Of a stretch of 64,000 nucleotides of DNA, positions 7,793-17,250 are shown one piece after another; within the stretch, counting starts at the first letter, position 1, and each line of letters begins with the position of its first letter. This DNA comes from an uncultured Eubacterium sp. (GTDB lineage Bacteria; Bacillota; Clostridia; Lachnospirales; Lachnospiraceae). The position numbers and the translations under genes are program-made. Where the stretch lies: the NCBI GenBank assembly GCA_948579355.1, contig CAPAOV010000010.1, positions 1 through 64,000 on the forward strand, written 5' to 3'. The notes below the pieces were generated by a model. The model saw only the letters and a program-made list of their open reading frames with translations, was not told the origin of the DNA and ran no database searches.

Positions 7793-9523
7793 TTACCACT
7801 GTGCATCAAATAGCTGTCGATAAAAGCCACCCTGTTGCAGAAGTTCTTCATGGCTTCCCTGCTCTATTATTTTACCATCTTTCATCACTAATATAACATC
7901 CGCTTCCTGTATCGTTGACAAACGGTGCGCTACGATAAAACTCGTACGTCCCGCCATCATTTTCCGGAACGCGCGCTGAATACGGATTTCCGTACGCGTG
8001 TCAATCGAAGAAGTCGCTTCATCCAAAATAAGCATGGGCGGCAGGCAGAGCATTACGCGGGCAATGCACAAGAGCTGCTTCTGACCGGCAGATAGACTTC
8101 CTCCATCCTCGCCAATGAGCGTATCATAGCCTTGTGGCAAACGTTTGATAAAACTGTGTGCATGACTCGCTTTCGCTGCCTCCACTATCTCTTCCTCGGA
8201 CGCCTCCGGTCTTCCCATCGCGATATTTTCCCGCACTGTTCCCTTTTTCAGCCATGTCTCCTGTAGTACCATTCCATAATTTTCGCGGAGACTCTCCCTC
8301 GTAATCTGTCGGATGTCACGCCCGCTCACGCAGATTTCTCCTCCGTTTACATCATAAAAACGCATTAAAAGATTAATCAGCGTAGTCTTACCGCACCCCG
8401 TCGGCCCGACGATAGCCACGCGTTGTCCGGTGGCAACTCTCATATTAAAATTTTCAATCAGAGACTGCTGCGGTTCATAAGAAAAGGATACATTGTCTAT
8501 ATCCACAGTGCCGTCCGCTTTCTCCAGTACGAGTGCATCTTCGGTATCCGGAGTCTCACTCTCCTGTTCAATAAGCTCCAACACTCTTCCGGCACAGGCA
8601 ATGGCATTTTGCAATTCTGTGACTACGCCGGATATTTCATTAAATGGTTTTGTATACTGGTTGGCATAACTTAAAAAGCAGGACAGCTGGCCGACAGATA
8701 TACCGCCGCGCACCGCATAGAACGCACCGAACACACCGACACTCGCATAGACTAGACTGTTGACAAAACGGGTGGACGGATTCGTAATTGAGGAAAAGAA
8801 GATGCCCTTGAGGGAACAGGCGCGCAGCCGCTCATTAATTTCATCGAAGCGTTTCTGTGCATCCTCTTCGTATCCAAACGCCTGCACCACTTTCTGATTG
8901 CCAAACATTTCTTCGATAAAGGCCGTCTGTTCGCCTCTTGTCTCCGACTGCAAAAGAAACATCTGATACGTTCTCTTGGCAATAAAACTCGCCACAAAGA
9001 GAGACACCGGCGTGACTACGACAACGACAAGCGCTATCGGCACGCTGATACTAAGCATAAAGCCAAGCGTTCCCAATATGGTAATTAAACCGGTAAACAA
9101 CTGGGTAAATCCCATCAAAAGCCCATCCGCAAACTGGTCGGCATCGGCAATGACCCGACTCACGACCTCGCCATAAGAATGGCTGTCTATATAGCGGAGC
9201 GGCAGCTTTTGGATTTTGGCAAACGCATCATCGCGAATATCCCGTACGACGCTATAAGTAATTTTATTATTGCACACATTCATCAGCCATTGTGCCACTA
9301 CCGTCACCCCGATGGCAAAGGCAATCTTTTTACAGATGGAAAAAACAGCGGAATAATCAACGTTACCCTTTCCCACAATATAATCTATCGCATTACCGGT
9401 CAGTATCGGAATGTAGAGAGTAAGCGCTACCGTCACCACAGCCAAAATTAATGATAATACAAGAAAGAAGCAATATTTCCTTATATAACGCAGTACTTTG
9501 CGTATTGTCTCCTTTTGTGTCAT
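7793..9523 (-). CDS. ABC exporter half-transporter, catalytically canonical partner
   Basis: The 576-aa protein has a six-helix type-1 exporter domain (residues about 15-320) and an ATPase domain. Walker A is GPTGCGKTT (about 370-380). Walker B ILDEATSSID carries the catalytic Glu, and the switch His is in IVAHRLS. The signature is LSAGQ instead of LSGGQ. Its ATG follows the stop codon of the upstream transporter gene directly (TAGATG), with a GGGGG-type site in the end of that gene. Together the two form a heterodimeric multidrug- or peptide-type exporter of the BmrCD/TM287-288 kind. Substrate unknown. Confidence 0.9.
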   Translation of the reverse strand: MTQKETIRKVLRYIRKYCFFLVLSLILAVVTVALTLYIPILTGNAIDYIVGKGNVDYSAVFSICKKIAFAIGVTVVAQWLMNVCNNKITYSVVRDIRDDAFAKIQKLPLRYIDSHSYGEVVSRVIADADQFADGLLMGFTQLFTGLITILGTLGFMLSISVPIALVVVVVTPVSLFVASFIAKRTYQMFLLQSETRGEQTAFIEEMFGNQKVVQAFGYEEDAQKRFDEINERLRACSLKGIFFSSITNPSTRFVNSLVYASVGVFGAFYAVRGGISVGQLSCFLSYANQYTKPFNEISGVVTELQNAIACAGRVLELIEQESETPDTEDALVLEKADGTVDIDNVSFSYEPQQSLIENFNMRVATGQRVAIVGPTGCGKTTLINLLMRFYDVNGGEICVSGRDIRQITRESLRENYGMVLQETWLKKGTVRENIAMGRPEASEEEIVEAAKASHAHSFIKRLPQGYDTLIGEDGGSLSAGQKQLLCIARVMLCLPPMLILDEATSSIDTRTEIRIQRAFRKMMAGRTSFIVAHRLSTIQEADVILVMKDGKIIEQGSHEELLQQGGFYRQLFDAQW

Positions 9524-11251
9524 CTAGCGCGCCCCCTTTCCGTATTGGGATTCATAAATTTCCCTATATACTTCACAGCTATCCATGAGCTGCTCATGCG
9601 TTCCCTGTCCGTCCACAAGACCATCTTCCAGCACAAGAATCGTATCGGCATTGCGAACCGAGGCAGCGCGCTGTGATACAATAAATAAAGTCATTCCGGT
9701 AAGTTCTTTGCGAATAGCTTCCCGCAGCCTTGCGTCGGTCGCATAGTCAAGCGCAGACGCGCTGTCATCCAAAATCAGTATTTCCGGCCGTCTCACTAAT
9801 GCGCGCGCAATAGCTAGGCGCTGTTTCTGGCCTCCCGAGAAATTGCGTCCGTCCTGCTCAACCGGTTCGTCAAGTCCCTTGGCCTTTCCTTTTACAATGT
9901 CCTCCGCCTGGGCAATCCGCAGAGCGGTCCACATTTCCTCCTCCGTGGCGTCTTTCTTTCCCCACAAAAGATTGCTGCGTATCGTTCCCTTAAAGAGAAC
10001 GGATTTCTGCAGTACAATGCCTACTTTTTCCCGCAGCTTTTTAAGTTTCCACTCCTGAACGGAGAGTCCGTCTATCAAAAGCGTTCCCCCCGTAATATCA
10101 TAAAAACGCGGGAGCAGGTGTACAAGAGAAGTCTTTCCCGAACCGGTACCACCGATTACTCCGATTGTCTCCCCCCGCTTTACTTTCAAATCAATATGAG
10201 AAAGCGAATCTTCCGACGCATTCGGATAAGCGAGCGACACATCGTCGAATTCGACAATCCAATCCGCCTGCGTCATGGCCTCGGCCGTATGTCCTGTCTC
10301 CACAAGAGCGGACTTCCGCTCGAAAACTTCCTGAATCCGGTTGCCGCAGGCAACTGCCTTATTTACATTGACAATCAGGTTTGCCAATTTTACAAGCTCA
10401 ATCAAAATCTGCGACATATAATTAACGAGTGCGACAACCTCTCCCTGTGTAATCCAGCCGCCGTCCACATGGATTGCACCAATCCAGAGAAGAAAAATGA
10501 CGGAGCCGTTAATAATAATATATGTGATTGGATTCATCAGGGCGGCAATTCGTCCTACCGTCATCTGAATTTTATTGAGCTGCTGGTTTTCCTCTTTAAA
10601 ACGGGCCTGTTCTTCGCCCTGCTTATTAAACGCACGAAGAACTCTGGCTCCCGTCAGGTTTTCTCTCGTTCTGCCGAGCAGACAATCCAGAGCGGCCTGC
10701 ACTCTTTTATAGAGAGGAATGCTCAAAAGCATGACGCCAAAAACGACAAGCGACAGAAGCGGTATGGCAACAACAAAAATGAGCGCCGCTTTCACATCAA
10801 TGGTAAATGCCATTATCATTGCCCCAAAAACAATAATCGGTGAACGCAGGAACAGGCGCAGAACCAGATTTACTCCGGCCTGCACCTGATTGACATCGCT
10901 TGTCATACGGGTAATCATCGTCGCAGAACCGACCTCATCCATATCCCCAAACGACAATTTCTGTATGTGCGCAAATAGTTCTTGTTTTAATTTGGCAGAA
11001 AAACCTACCGCCGCTTTTGCGGCAAAATACTGGGCAGTCAGCGATGCCGTCAGACCGACAAGCGCCAATAAAACTAACACGCCGCCCATTTTCACAATAT
11101 ATCCGCTATCCCTGCCGGCAATTCCCACATCAATAATCGCCGCCATGACTAGCGGCACAAATAATTCAAACGAGGCTTCCAGCAGTTTAAATAAAGGCGC
11201 TAAAACAGATTCTTTCCGATAACTTTTCAAAAAACGCAGTAATTTTTTCAT
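9524..11251 (-). CDS. ABC exporter half-transporter, degenerate-site partner
   Basis: The 575-aa exporter subunit has an N-terminal membrane domain and a C-terminal ATPase: Walker A GGTGSGKTS (about 372) and signature FSGGQKQR. Two catalytic positions are replaced: Walker B ends ILDDSASALD (Asp for Glu) and the H-loop reads IVSQRAAS (Gln for His). In heterodimeric exporters these substitutions mark the subunit that contributes the non-hydrolysing site, so the adjacent gene is its partner. ATG 11251 has GGAGG five bases upstream. The longer frame from 11293 would overlap the upstream gene by 23 bases. Confidence 0.9.
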   Translation of the reverse strand: MKKLLRFLKSYRKESVLAPLFKLLEASFELFVPLVMAAIIDVGIAGRDSGYIVKMGGVLVLLALVGLTASLTAQYFAAKAAVGFSAKLKQELFAHIQKLSFGDMDEVGSATMITRMTSDVNQVQAGVNLVLRLFLRSPIIVFGAMIMAFTIDVKAALIFVVAIPLLSLVVFGVMLLSIPLYKRVQAALDCLLGRTRENLTGARVLRAFNKQGEEQARFKEENQQLNKIQMTVGRIAALMNPITYIIINGSVIFLLWIGAIHVDGGWITQGEVVALVNYMSQILIELVKLANLIVNVNKAVACGNRIQEVFERKSALVETGHTAEAMTQADWIVEFDDVSLAYPNASEDSLSHIDLKVKRGETIGVIGGTGSGKTSLVHLLPRFYDITGGTLLIDGLSVQEWKLKKLREKVGIVLQKSVLFKGTIRSNLLWGKKDATEEEMWTALRIAQAEDIVKGKAKGLDEPVEQDGRNFSGGQKQRLAIARALVRRPEILILDDSASALDYATDARLREAIRKELTGMTLFIVSQRAASVRNADTILVLEDGLVDGQGTHEQLMDSCEVYREIYESQYGKGAR

Positions 11252-11270
11252 GTCTTCCTCCATCGGGCCG

Positions 11271-13466
11271 TCAGACACCCGCCACCTCACCACGCTGCAT
11301 TTCCAACTGCGCTTTCACCAGTCGGTAATACATTCCTTTCTTTGCCAGCAATTCCTCATGAGAACCAATCTCGGCAATCTGATGTCCGTCAATGACAATC
11401 AGACGGTCAGCATTTTGTAATGTTGACAGGCGGTGGGCAATCGCAAAGGTTGTGCGGCCATTTGTCAATCTCTCCAATGCCTGTTGTATCATAAATTCAC
11501 TCTCCGTGTCAAGACTTGCTGTCGCCTCATCTAAAATCAACAGTTTCGGTTTATTCAAAATGGCGCGCGCGATTGCGATACGCTGGCGCTCTCCGCCGGA
11601 CAAACTAAACCCTTTCTCACCGACATAAGTATTATATCCATCCGGCGTCTTTGATATAAATTCATGTGCATTTGCCATCTTGGCCGCCAAGATTACCTCT
11701 TCATAAGAAGCATCCGGCTGCGAAAAACGGATATTGTTCAAAATCGTTCCCGAAAAAAGGAATGTCTCCTGTAACACAACGCCGATTTGCCTGTGGAATT
11801 TATCGGACTTAATTTCCTTGATATCGTGTCCGTCGATGAGCAAATGACCGTCGTCTACTTCATAGAGACGCATAATCAGGTTGATTAACGTCGATTTTCC
11901 GGTTCCCGATGCGCCTACAATACCAATCATCTCCCCCTTGCGGATAGACAAATTCAAATCTTCCAACACCGGCTGGTATGATTTGTAGCCAAACGTTGCG
12001 TGACGGAACTCTATCTCTCCCTGCAAATCCAATTCTACCGGCTGTTCCACATCTTCGATAAAAGGCTCCTGCGCCAATACATCGTTAATTCTCTCCATAC
12101 TGCTGATAAGGCCCATCAATTCTCTCGGTATGCTTGTCATCCAGTTCAGATACATATATAAAAGCTGGGTGTAAGTGACAAACTGCAGCAGTTCTCCCGT
12201 TGTCATCGTTCCTTTAAAGACGTCCAGACCGCCAAAGTAAATGACAAGAAAAACACCCGCTCCCATAAGTAAGCTCACCATCGGCATAAAAACTGCCCAA
12301 AACACTTCATTTCTCGTCTGAACACGGCAGTACTCATCCGCAAGGTGGTCAAACTTTACACGCTCCGCCTCTTCCTTTCCGTAAGATTTGACAACACGCA
12401 TTCCCGATATTACATCCTGAAGATTACTGTTGACATCATCATCCTTTTTCATTTGCAGATGAAAACGCCGGTGAATACTCTTGCGGAACGCATAGGTCGT
12501 AAAAACTGCCAGCGGAATAAAAATAAACGTCAGTAACGCCAATTTGACATTGAGCGCAAGCATAAAAATAATATCACACAGAAAAATGAAACATACCGTG
12601 AACATATTACAAAATGTCCGCTCCATAAAATCGCGTATCCGTCTCGTATCATACATAATCCGGTTCATCAATTCCCCCGGACGGCGGTCATTAATGAAAC
12701 TGAGTGAAAGAATTTGTATTTTGGCAAATAGCTGCTCCCGCAAATCTTTGGAAATCGTTGCACCCAACACGGTGCAATAGTAACTTTTCAAAATATTGAT
12801 AATGACAATTCCCACACTGAGGGCAAACATAATTCCAAGGCAGGTAAAAGCAACGCCAATCCCCCCGTTCCCTTTCGTCAGCACATCATCGACCAGCCGT
12901 TTCTGCACTTCGGGATTGAGAAGCGTCACAACCGCCGCCATTACCATCAAAAAAATAATACCATAAAATTTTCTTTTATACGGGCGCGCCATCTTCAAAA
13001 ACGTGCGCCAGAAACCGCCCTCTTTGGAGCAGTGCGGACAATATCTTGTTCCGGGAATCGCCCGTCCGCAATCCGGACATATCTTCTCATACTCCGAACT
13101 GACAACCTCTTCTGTCCTCCCCTGCGTCAGAATGTGAATCCCTCTGGCAATATACGCATAACGGGATAAATGTTTTGCCGAATAATGAACGACATACTGC
13201 ATCACTCCCTCATATTCGAGTACGAGAATGCCCCCTCCGATTTTGGCTTCTGCTTTGACGTGACGGCATTTGGCAATTTCATATGTTTTCGCCAGTCTTC
13301 CCGAACGAAACAAAAGCAGCCGCTTTGTCGTCACCACAAAATAGGAGTCCGCTAACCAACTGCCATCTTCCGCAATGTCAAACGGAACCGCATAGTACAG
13401 CCGCTCCTCTTTTCCCAAAACGATTTGCTCTTCTACCTCTTTCGGCAGCTCATATTTTAATATCAT
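11271..13466 (-). CDS. ABC exporter with N-terminal PH-like domain and zinc ribbon
   Basis: The 731-aa fusion starts with about 110 residues resembling a bacterial PH-type domain (WLADSYFVVTTKRLLLF, strand-rich, about 35-105). A CPDCG...CPHC zinc ribbon follows (about 129-146), then a six-helix exporter domain and a canonical ATPase: GASGTGKST, LSGGERQR, LILDEATASLD and FAIAHRLS. The start is taken at ATG 13466, preceded by GGGGGA; an ATG four codons upstream is weaker. The next gene (DUF1854) and the similar fusion at 14032-16398 are probably partners. The cytoplasmic PH/ribbon part may be a regulatory or assembly domain. Substrate unknown. Confidence 0.88.
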   Translation of the reverse strand: MILKYELPKEVEEQIVLGKEERLYYAVPFDIAEDGSWLADSYFVVTTKRLLLFRSGRLAKTYEIAKCRHVKAEAKIGGGILVLEYEGVMQYVVHYSAKHLSRYAYIARGIHILTQGRTEEVVSSEYEKICPDCGRAIPGTRYCPHCSKEGGFWRTFLKMARPYKRKFYGIIFLMVMAAVVTLLNPEVQKRLVDDVLTKGNGGIGVAFTCLGIMFALSVGIVIINILKSYYCTVLGATISKDLREQLFAKIQILSLSFINDRRPGELMNRIMYDTRRIRDFMERTFCNMFTVCFIFLCDIIFMLALNVKLALLTFIFIPLAVFTTYAFRKSIHRRFHLQMKKDDDVNSNLQDVISGMRVVKSYGKEEAERVKFDHLADEYCRVQTRNEVFWAVFMPMVSLLMGAGVFLVIYFGGLDVFKGTMTTGELLQFVTYTQLLYMYLNWMTSIPRELMGLISSMERINDVLAQEPFIEDVEQPVELDLQGEIEFRHATFGYKSYQPVLEDLNLSIRKGEMIGIVGASGTGKSTLINLIMRLYEVDDGHLLIDGHDIKEIKSDKFHRQIGVVLQETFLFSGTILNNIRFSQPDASYEEVILAAKMANAHEFISKTPDGYNTYVGEKGFSLSGGERQRIAIARAILNKPKLLILDEATASLDTESEFMIQQALERLTNGRTTFAIAHRLSTLQNADRLIVIDGHQIAEIGSHEELLAKKGMYYRLVKAQLEMQRGEVAGV

Positions 13467-13499
13467 ACTATCCCCCATTCCGAAGTTTACATAACACTC

Positions 13500-14042
13500 C
13501 TATAAGAACAAGTCCAATTTGCGCTGCTCCTTTTGTGTCAGGGCAAAAACATCACGAATCTCAAAACGGTTCTCGTCCAAATCCGTAATCAGCAGACGGC
13601 TGTCGGACAGACGGACTACCGCGTTCCCTCCCATATTAATCGTAAACCGGCATTCTCCGCGGTCGGTCAGAACATAAAAATAAGCATAGCCATATTCGTC
13701 TTTAATATCAATAATTTTTTCAATTACCGGAGTAAAATAATGCAAATTCAACTGCTCTTCCAACATCTCTCTTGTTTCCTTACCCATCTCTTTGAGATTG
13801 GCGATAACGCCTATCTCTTTCGAGCGCTCTTCCACCGTACGGATGGAAATAAATTGGTCTGGCTCCGTAAATGGAAACAGGCGAATCACCTGTACCCGCT
13901 CCCATACTTTGCCATCATATTGCAAACGGACAAATCCTCCCTCTGTTCGGGAGAAAACCGCATTTTCTTTTGTCAGATAGTGCAGGGAAGTCATTTCCCC
14001 GACTTCCTGCTCCATCTGAAGAATCGTCGCATTATCTTTCAT
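13500..14042 (-). CDS. DUF1854 family protein
   Basis: The 180-aa soluble protein has no membrane segment. The ending FRFEIRDVFALTQKEQRKL-like pattern and the preceding VRLSDSRLLITDLDENRFEI are typical of DUF1854 as I remember it. DUF1854 genes are known to sit next to ABC exporters (in some proteobacteria in cyanophycin loci). Here the gene lies between two PH/zinc-ribbon exporters and overlaps the upstream one by 11 bases. ATG 14042 has GGAGG eight bases upstream; the GTG at 14048 is too close to that site. A role as a subunit or regulator of the exporter is inference. Confidence 0.8.
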   Translation of the reverse strand: MKDNATILQMEQEVGEMTSLHYLTKENAVFSRTEGGFVRLQYDGKVWERVQVIRLFPFTEPDQFISIRTVEERSKEIGVIANLKEMGKETREMLEEQLNLHYFTPVIEKIIDIKDEYGYAYFYVLTDRGECRFTINMGGNAVVRLSDSRLLITDLDENRFEIRDVFALTQKEQRKLDLFL

Positions 14043-16398
14043 TCTCACTACCTCCCTTCATTTCCCCGGCCAAATCGCTTTTTAAGGCTAAGGATTTCGT
14101 CTGTAATTCCATCAGTTTAAAATAAATTCCCCTCTTAGCTTCCAGCTCCGGCTGTGTTCCCTCTTCGACAATTTTTCCATCGTCGATAACGACTAAGCGG
14201 TCGGCGTCGCGCAGCGTTGACAGGCGGTGGGCAATCGACAACGTTGTCCGCCCCTGTACTAAGTATTGCAGAGACTGCTGTATCGCCTTTTCCGTCTCCG
14301 TATCGACGCTGGCAGTCGCCTCGTCCAAAATCAGTATTTTAGGATTTGCCAAAATCGCCCTCGCAATGGAGATACGCTGCTTTTCACCGCCCGACAAATC
14401 TTTTCCTGAAGCGCCGATAACCGTATCATACGCATCCGGCATATTGGAAATAAACTCGTGTGCGCTCGCAAGTATCGCCGCCTGTATAATATCGCCTCTC
14501 GTAGCCTCCGGATTCGCATAGGCGATATTGTCCGCCACAGTTCCCATAAAAATATAAGTATCCTGCGATACCATCGCCACATTCCTGCGCAAATCATGAA
14601 AAGCCAGTTCCCTTACATCAATGCCGTCAATGGAAATCGTTCCCTCATTGACATCATACAGACGGGAAATAAGATTGACAAGTGTTGTCTTTCCGGCGCC
14701 GGAGCGGCCGACAATCCCCAGCATTTCACCCGGCTTAACATGCATACTAATGTCTTTTAAGACCGGATTATTCGTATCATAACCAAAGGTCACATGCGCT
14801 AACTGTATTTCCCCTTTCGGCTCCTTTAACGCAATCGGATTGTCCGTCTCCTGAATATCCGGAATGGCGTCCATAATCTCAAACATACGCTGTGCGGAGT
14901 TAATACTGTCCGACCACATATGGAAAACCCGTGAAAAGAAATTCATCGGCCCGTTCAACTGTCCGACATAACCGACAAACGTAATTAATACGCCGAGTTC
15001 CACGCTTCCCGTACCGAGCAGCAAAATAACTCCTAAAATCCATACCCATATATTGGAAATCTCCTGTACGAGATTGTACAGTATCGTAAAGCGGTTGTTG
15101 TATTTGACAATACGAACTTCCGCGTCTTTAACCCGCTCATTTGGCGGCATAAAACGCTCATTTTCCAGCTCCTGCTGTCCGAACGCCTTAACTACGCGCG
15201 CTCCCGTCAGATTATCATTTACCTTGCTGTTGAGATTGCGCTCGGCACGATGTCTTCTGCCAAACAGGCTCCACAGTTTCGGTTTCAGCTTAACGCTCAT
15301 AACAACGAGCAGCGGTAACAAAATACTGGCGACAAGGGCCAGCTGCCAGTTGAGCCGGAACATCACGATATAAGTAGCAATGATTGTCAGGCCGTGAACA
15401 AATATGTAGGGAAAGCCGTCCAGAAAAAATGCGGTCACGCGCTCGGCGTCACTCAACACGCGCGTCATCAGGCTTCCGGTCTGCTTGCTCGTAAAAAATC
15501 CGATTGACAGACGCGCCATCGCGGCAAAAACATCCTGTTTTAAATCGCGGATTGTACTCGCTACCACCTGCGCCATCAGCGTTCCCTGAAGCATTGCCAC
15601 CGCCTGCTGCATAAGTTTCGAGACAAGCATGACGAGGACAAGAAGAATGAGCGCCCACACATATTTCCCGATACCGAAGAAATGATAAAACGCCGGATTC
15701 TTTGCCAGTACCTTATCGTACAAAACCGTACCGCTCAAATACGGCCAGACGAGATTCAGCGCCGCCGAGCCAAAATAACACAAAAAAAGCAGTACAAACT
15801 TCCAGCGGTAGCGGAAAAAATATCTCATCGTCCGCGAAAAAATCGAACGCTTATTCATACATTTCGGACATATCTTCCGCTTCGGGTCAGGATACATCGT
15901 CCCGCATTTCGGACAATATTCCGCTTTTTCTTCCTGAATGTCCGCCGACGATTCTACCTCGTCCGCCTCATCCGGATAGTTTTTTATTTTCTTATAGCTC
16001 TTGAGGAACAAATTCATCTGCTCCAAATATAAGTTTGTCAATGCGGCTACCCGTTCCGACACGCCATTATGCTCTACCGTAACAAGATTCGTCGCAATTT
16101 GACGCTCCACACGCATGTGGGCCGTTTCCTCAAGCGGCAGAAGACGAAACGCATACTCCAGCGTATCTTCCCCATAGACCATATCCTGTGTTTTCGTTCC
16201 GCGAAAATATCTCGTCCGATTGCCAATCGGTTCGCTCGTCACCACACCGAGTACTTTCGCTGTCAAAAATACATATCCGCTTATGTATTCGCTGTCAAAA
16301 GATAAATCGACCGGACAAACATCTAAAATATCCTCTTTCTCTATACTATATTTTTTCAACATGACGAGAACTCTGTCCGGCAATTGATTTTTCTTCAT
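14032..16398 (-). CDS. ABC exporter with N-terminal sensor-like domain and zinc ribbon, first gene of operon
   Basis: The 788-aa protein has an unusual N-terminal soluble domain (about 1-155, with strand patterns like the partner at 11271-13466), a CPKCG...CPKC ribbon (about 161-178), a six-helix exporter domain, and an ATPase with intact GRSGAGKTT, LSGGEKQR, LILDEATASVD and LSIAHRLS. ATG 16398 follows GGAGG at a good distance; the longer frame to 16455 lacks a site. Both this protein and its relative have complete ATPase sites, so either homodimers or a symmetric heterodimer are possible. It is the first gene of a five-gene operon ending at 7793. Confidence 0.88.
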   Translation of the reverse strand: MKKNQLPDRVLVMLKKYSIEKEDILDVCPVDLSFDSEYISGYVFLTAKVLGVVTSEPIGNRTRYFRGTKTQDMVYGEDTLEYAFRLLPLEETAHMRVERQIATNLVTVEHNGVSERVAALTNLYLEQMNLFLKSYKKIKNYPDEADEVESSADIQEEKAEYCPKCGTMYPDPKRKICPKCMNKRSIFSRTMRYFFRYRWKFVLLFLCYFGSAALNLVWPYLSGTVLYDKVLAKNPAFYHFFGIGKYVWALILLVLVMLVSKLMQQAVAMLQGTLMAQVVASTIRDLKQDVFAAMARLSIGFFTSKQTGSLMTRVLSDAERVTAFFLDGFPYIFVHGLTIIATYIVMFRLNWQLALVASILLPLLVVMSVKLKPKLWSLFGRRHRAERNLNSKVNDNLTGARVVKAFGQQELENERFMPPNERVKDAEVRIVKYNNRFTILYNLVQEISNIWVWILGVILLLGTGSVELGVLITFVGYVGQLNGPMNFFSRVFHMWSDSINSAQRMFEIMDAIPDIQETDNPIALKEPKGEIQLAHVTFGYDTNNPVLKDISMHVKPGEMLGIVGRSGAGKTTLVNLISRLYDVNEGTISIDGIDVRELAFHDLRRNVAMVSQDTYIFMGTVADNIAYANPEATRGDIIQAAILASAHEFISNMPDAYDTVIGASGKDLSGGEKQRISIARAILANPKILILDEATASVDTETEKAIQQSLQYLVQGRTTLSIAHRLSTLRDADRLVVIDDGKIVEEGTQPELEAKRGIYFKLMELQTKSLALKSDLAGEMKGGSENER

Positions 16399-16488
16399 GT
16401 TCCGTCCTCCCTCCATCTCTTTCCCACTCCACTTCCACGCGCACCCATACGCCACGCTTCACCGCGCCGCCCGCGGTCGCATAAATGC

Positions 16489-16550
16489 AGTCAGAGTACT
16501 TCCGTTACCAAAAGTACTCTGACTATACCAAATCTGTATTCTATTGTCAA
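16489..16550 (-). promoter_or_regulatory. Strong promoter with overlapping 13-bp inverted repeat (probable operator)
   Basis: On the minus strand TTGACA (16550-16545) and TATAGT (16527-16522) have a 17-base spacer. Starting in the -10 and covering the expected transcript start is a perfect inverted repeat, AGTCAGAGTACTT / AAGTACTCTGACT (16489-16501 and 16512-16524, 10-base gap). It could be a repressor operator, for example for the neighbouring TetR, or a stabilising 5' hairpin in the mRNA. Start codon 16398 is about 100 bases downstream. Confidence 0.75.
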
Positions 16551-16603
16551 TCTAAAAAACTAAATTAACCTATGAGGCTATGGGATTGATTTTGCACGGC
16601 AGA

Positions 16604-17218
16604 TTACTGCACGTTTCCACCGATTTCCTGACGGTGGATAATATCTTCAATGGCGCCATACAATTCCGGTTTCAATTCTTCCAAAGCGACCGGTTCCTGC
16701 ATCAAAATGACATTATGGCAGGTAGAATTGACGAATTCGACAATCATGTACAACATCAATTCCGGATTGCGAAATTTCCGTCCGGATTCGGCAAGCATTG
16801 TCTCATATGCCTCGTAAAAACAAAGACCGTCATTCTCTTCCTCCAGCAGCAGAGCGTTCCGGAACACACCCCAGCTAAGATTTTTGGCGATAAACCGCAG
16901 CAACATCTTATCCTCATTCAAGCGGTTAATAATCGAATCCGCCAGATAGATTACCTGCTCCTCCAGAGTCGGCAGTTTCTTGCGCCTCATCTCCTCTGTC
17001 GCCTGTAAAAACAATTCGGTCGCTTTCGAGGCAATCAAATTGTCCCGAATGTCAAATTTGTCCCGAAAATACAGATAGAATGTTCCCTTTGCCATCTTCG
17101 CCTCGGTGGCAATGTCGGAAATCGACGTATCGTTGATTCCCTTTTCCGTAAACAGGGCAAACGCCGCCGCGAGAAGAGAATCTCTTTTCTGTTTTTTCTT
17201 TTCATCTAATTTGCCCAT
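16604..17218 (-). CDS. TetR/AcrR-family transcriptional regulator
   Basis: The 204-aa protein has an N-terminal TetR helix-turn-helix: KRDSLLAAAFALFTEKGINDTSISDIATEAKMAKGTFYLYFRDK-type sequence over residues about 10-55, with a helical ligand-binding domain after it. It is the last gene of the MMPL transporter operon and lies directly upstream of the ABC exporter promoter, so it may autoregulate the first and control the second. ATG 17218 is preferred over the in-frame GTG at 17230 because the GGTGG-containing site is then 8 bases away. Confidence 0.9.
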   Translation of the reverse strand: MGKLDEKKKQKRDSLLAAAFALFTEKGINDTSISDIATEAKMAKGTFYLYFRDKFDIRDNLIASKATELFLQATEEMRRKKLPTLEEQVIYLADSIINRLNEDKMLLRFIAKNLSWGVFRNALLLEEENDGLCFYEAYETMLAESGRKFRNPELMLYMIVEFVNSTCHNVILMQEPVALEELKPELYGAIEDIIHRQEIGGNVQ

Positions 17219-17250
17219 ACATACATCCACCTTTCCCTCTCCCGTCAGGC

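Noticed and set aside
7471..7851. 126-codon minus-strand frame across the repeat
   Set aside because: No ribosome binding site, composed mostly of palindrome arms, overlaps the end of the ABC gene, and the mirrored arm gives similar nonsense frames on the other strand.
10118..10843. 241-codon plus-strand frame
   Set aside because: Lies entirely opposite a well-supported ABC exporter gene, with no site or family motif.
11271..16398. Cyanophycin-related locus
   Set aside because: DUF1854 is the only hint; no cyanophycin synthetase or cyanophycinase is present.
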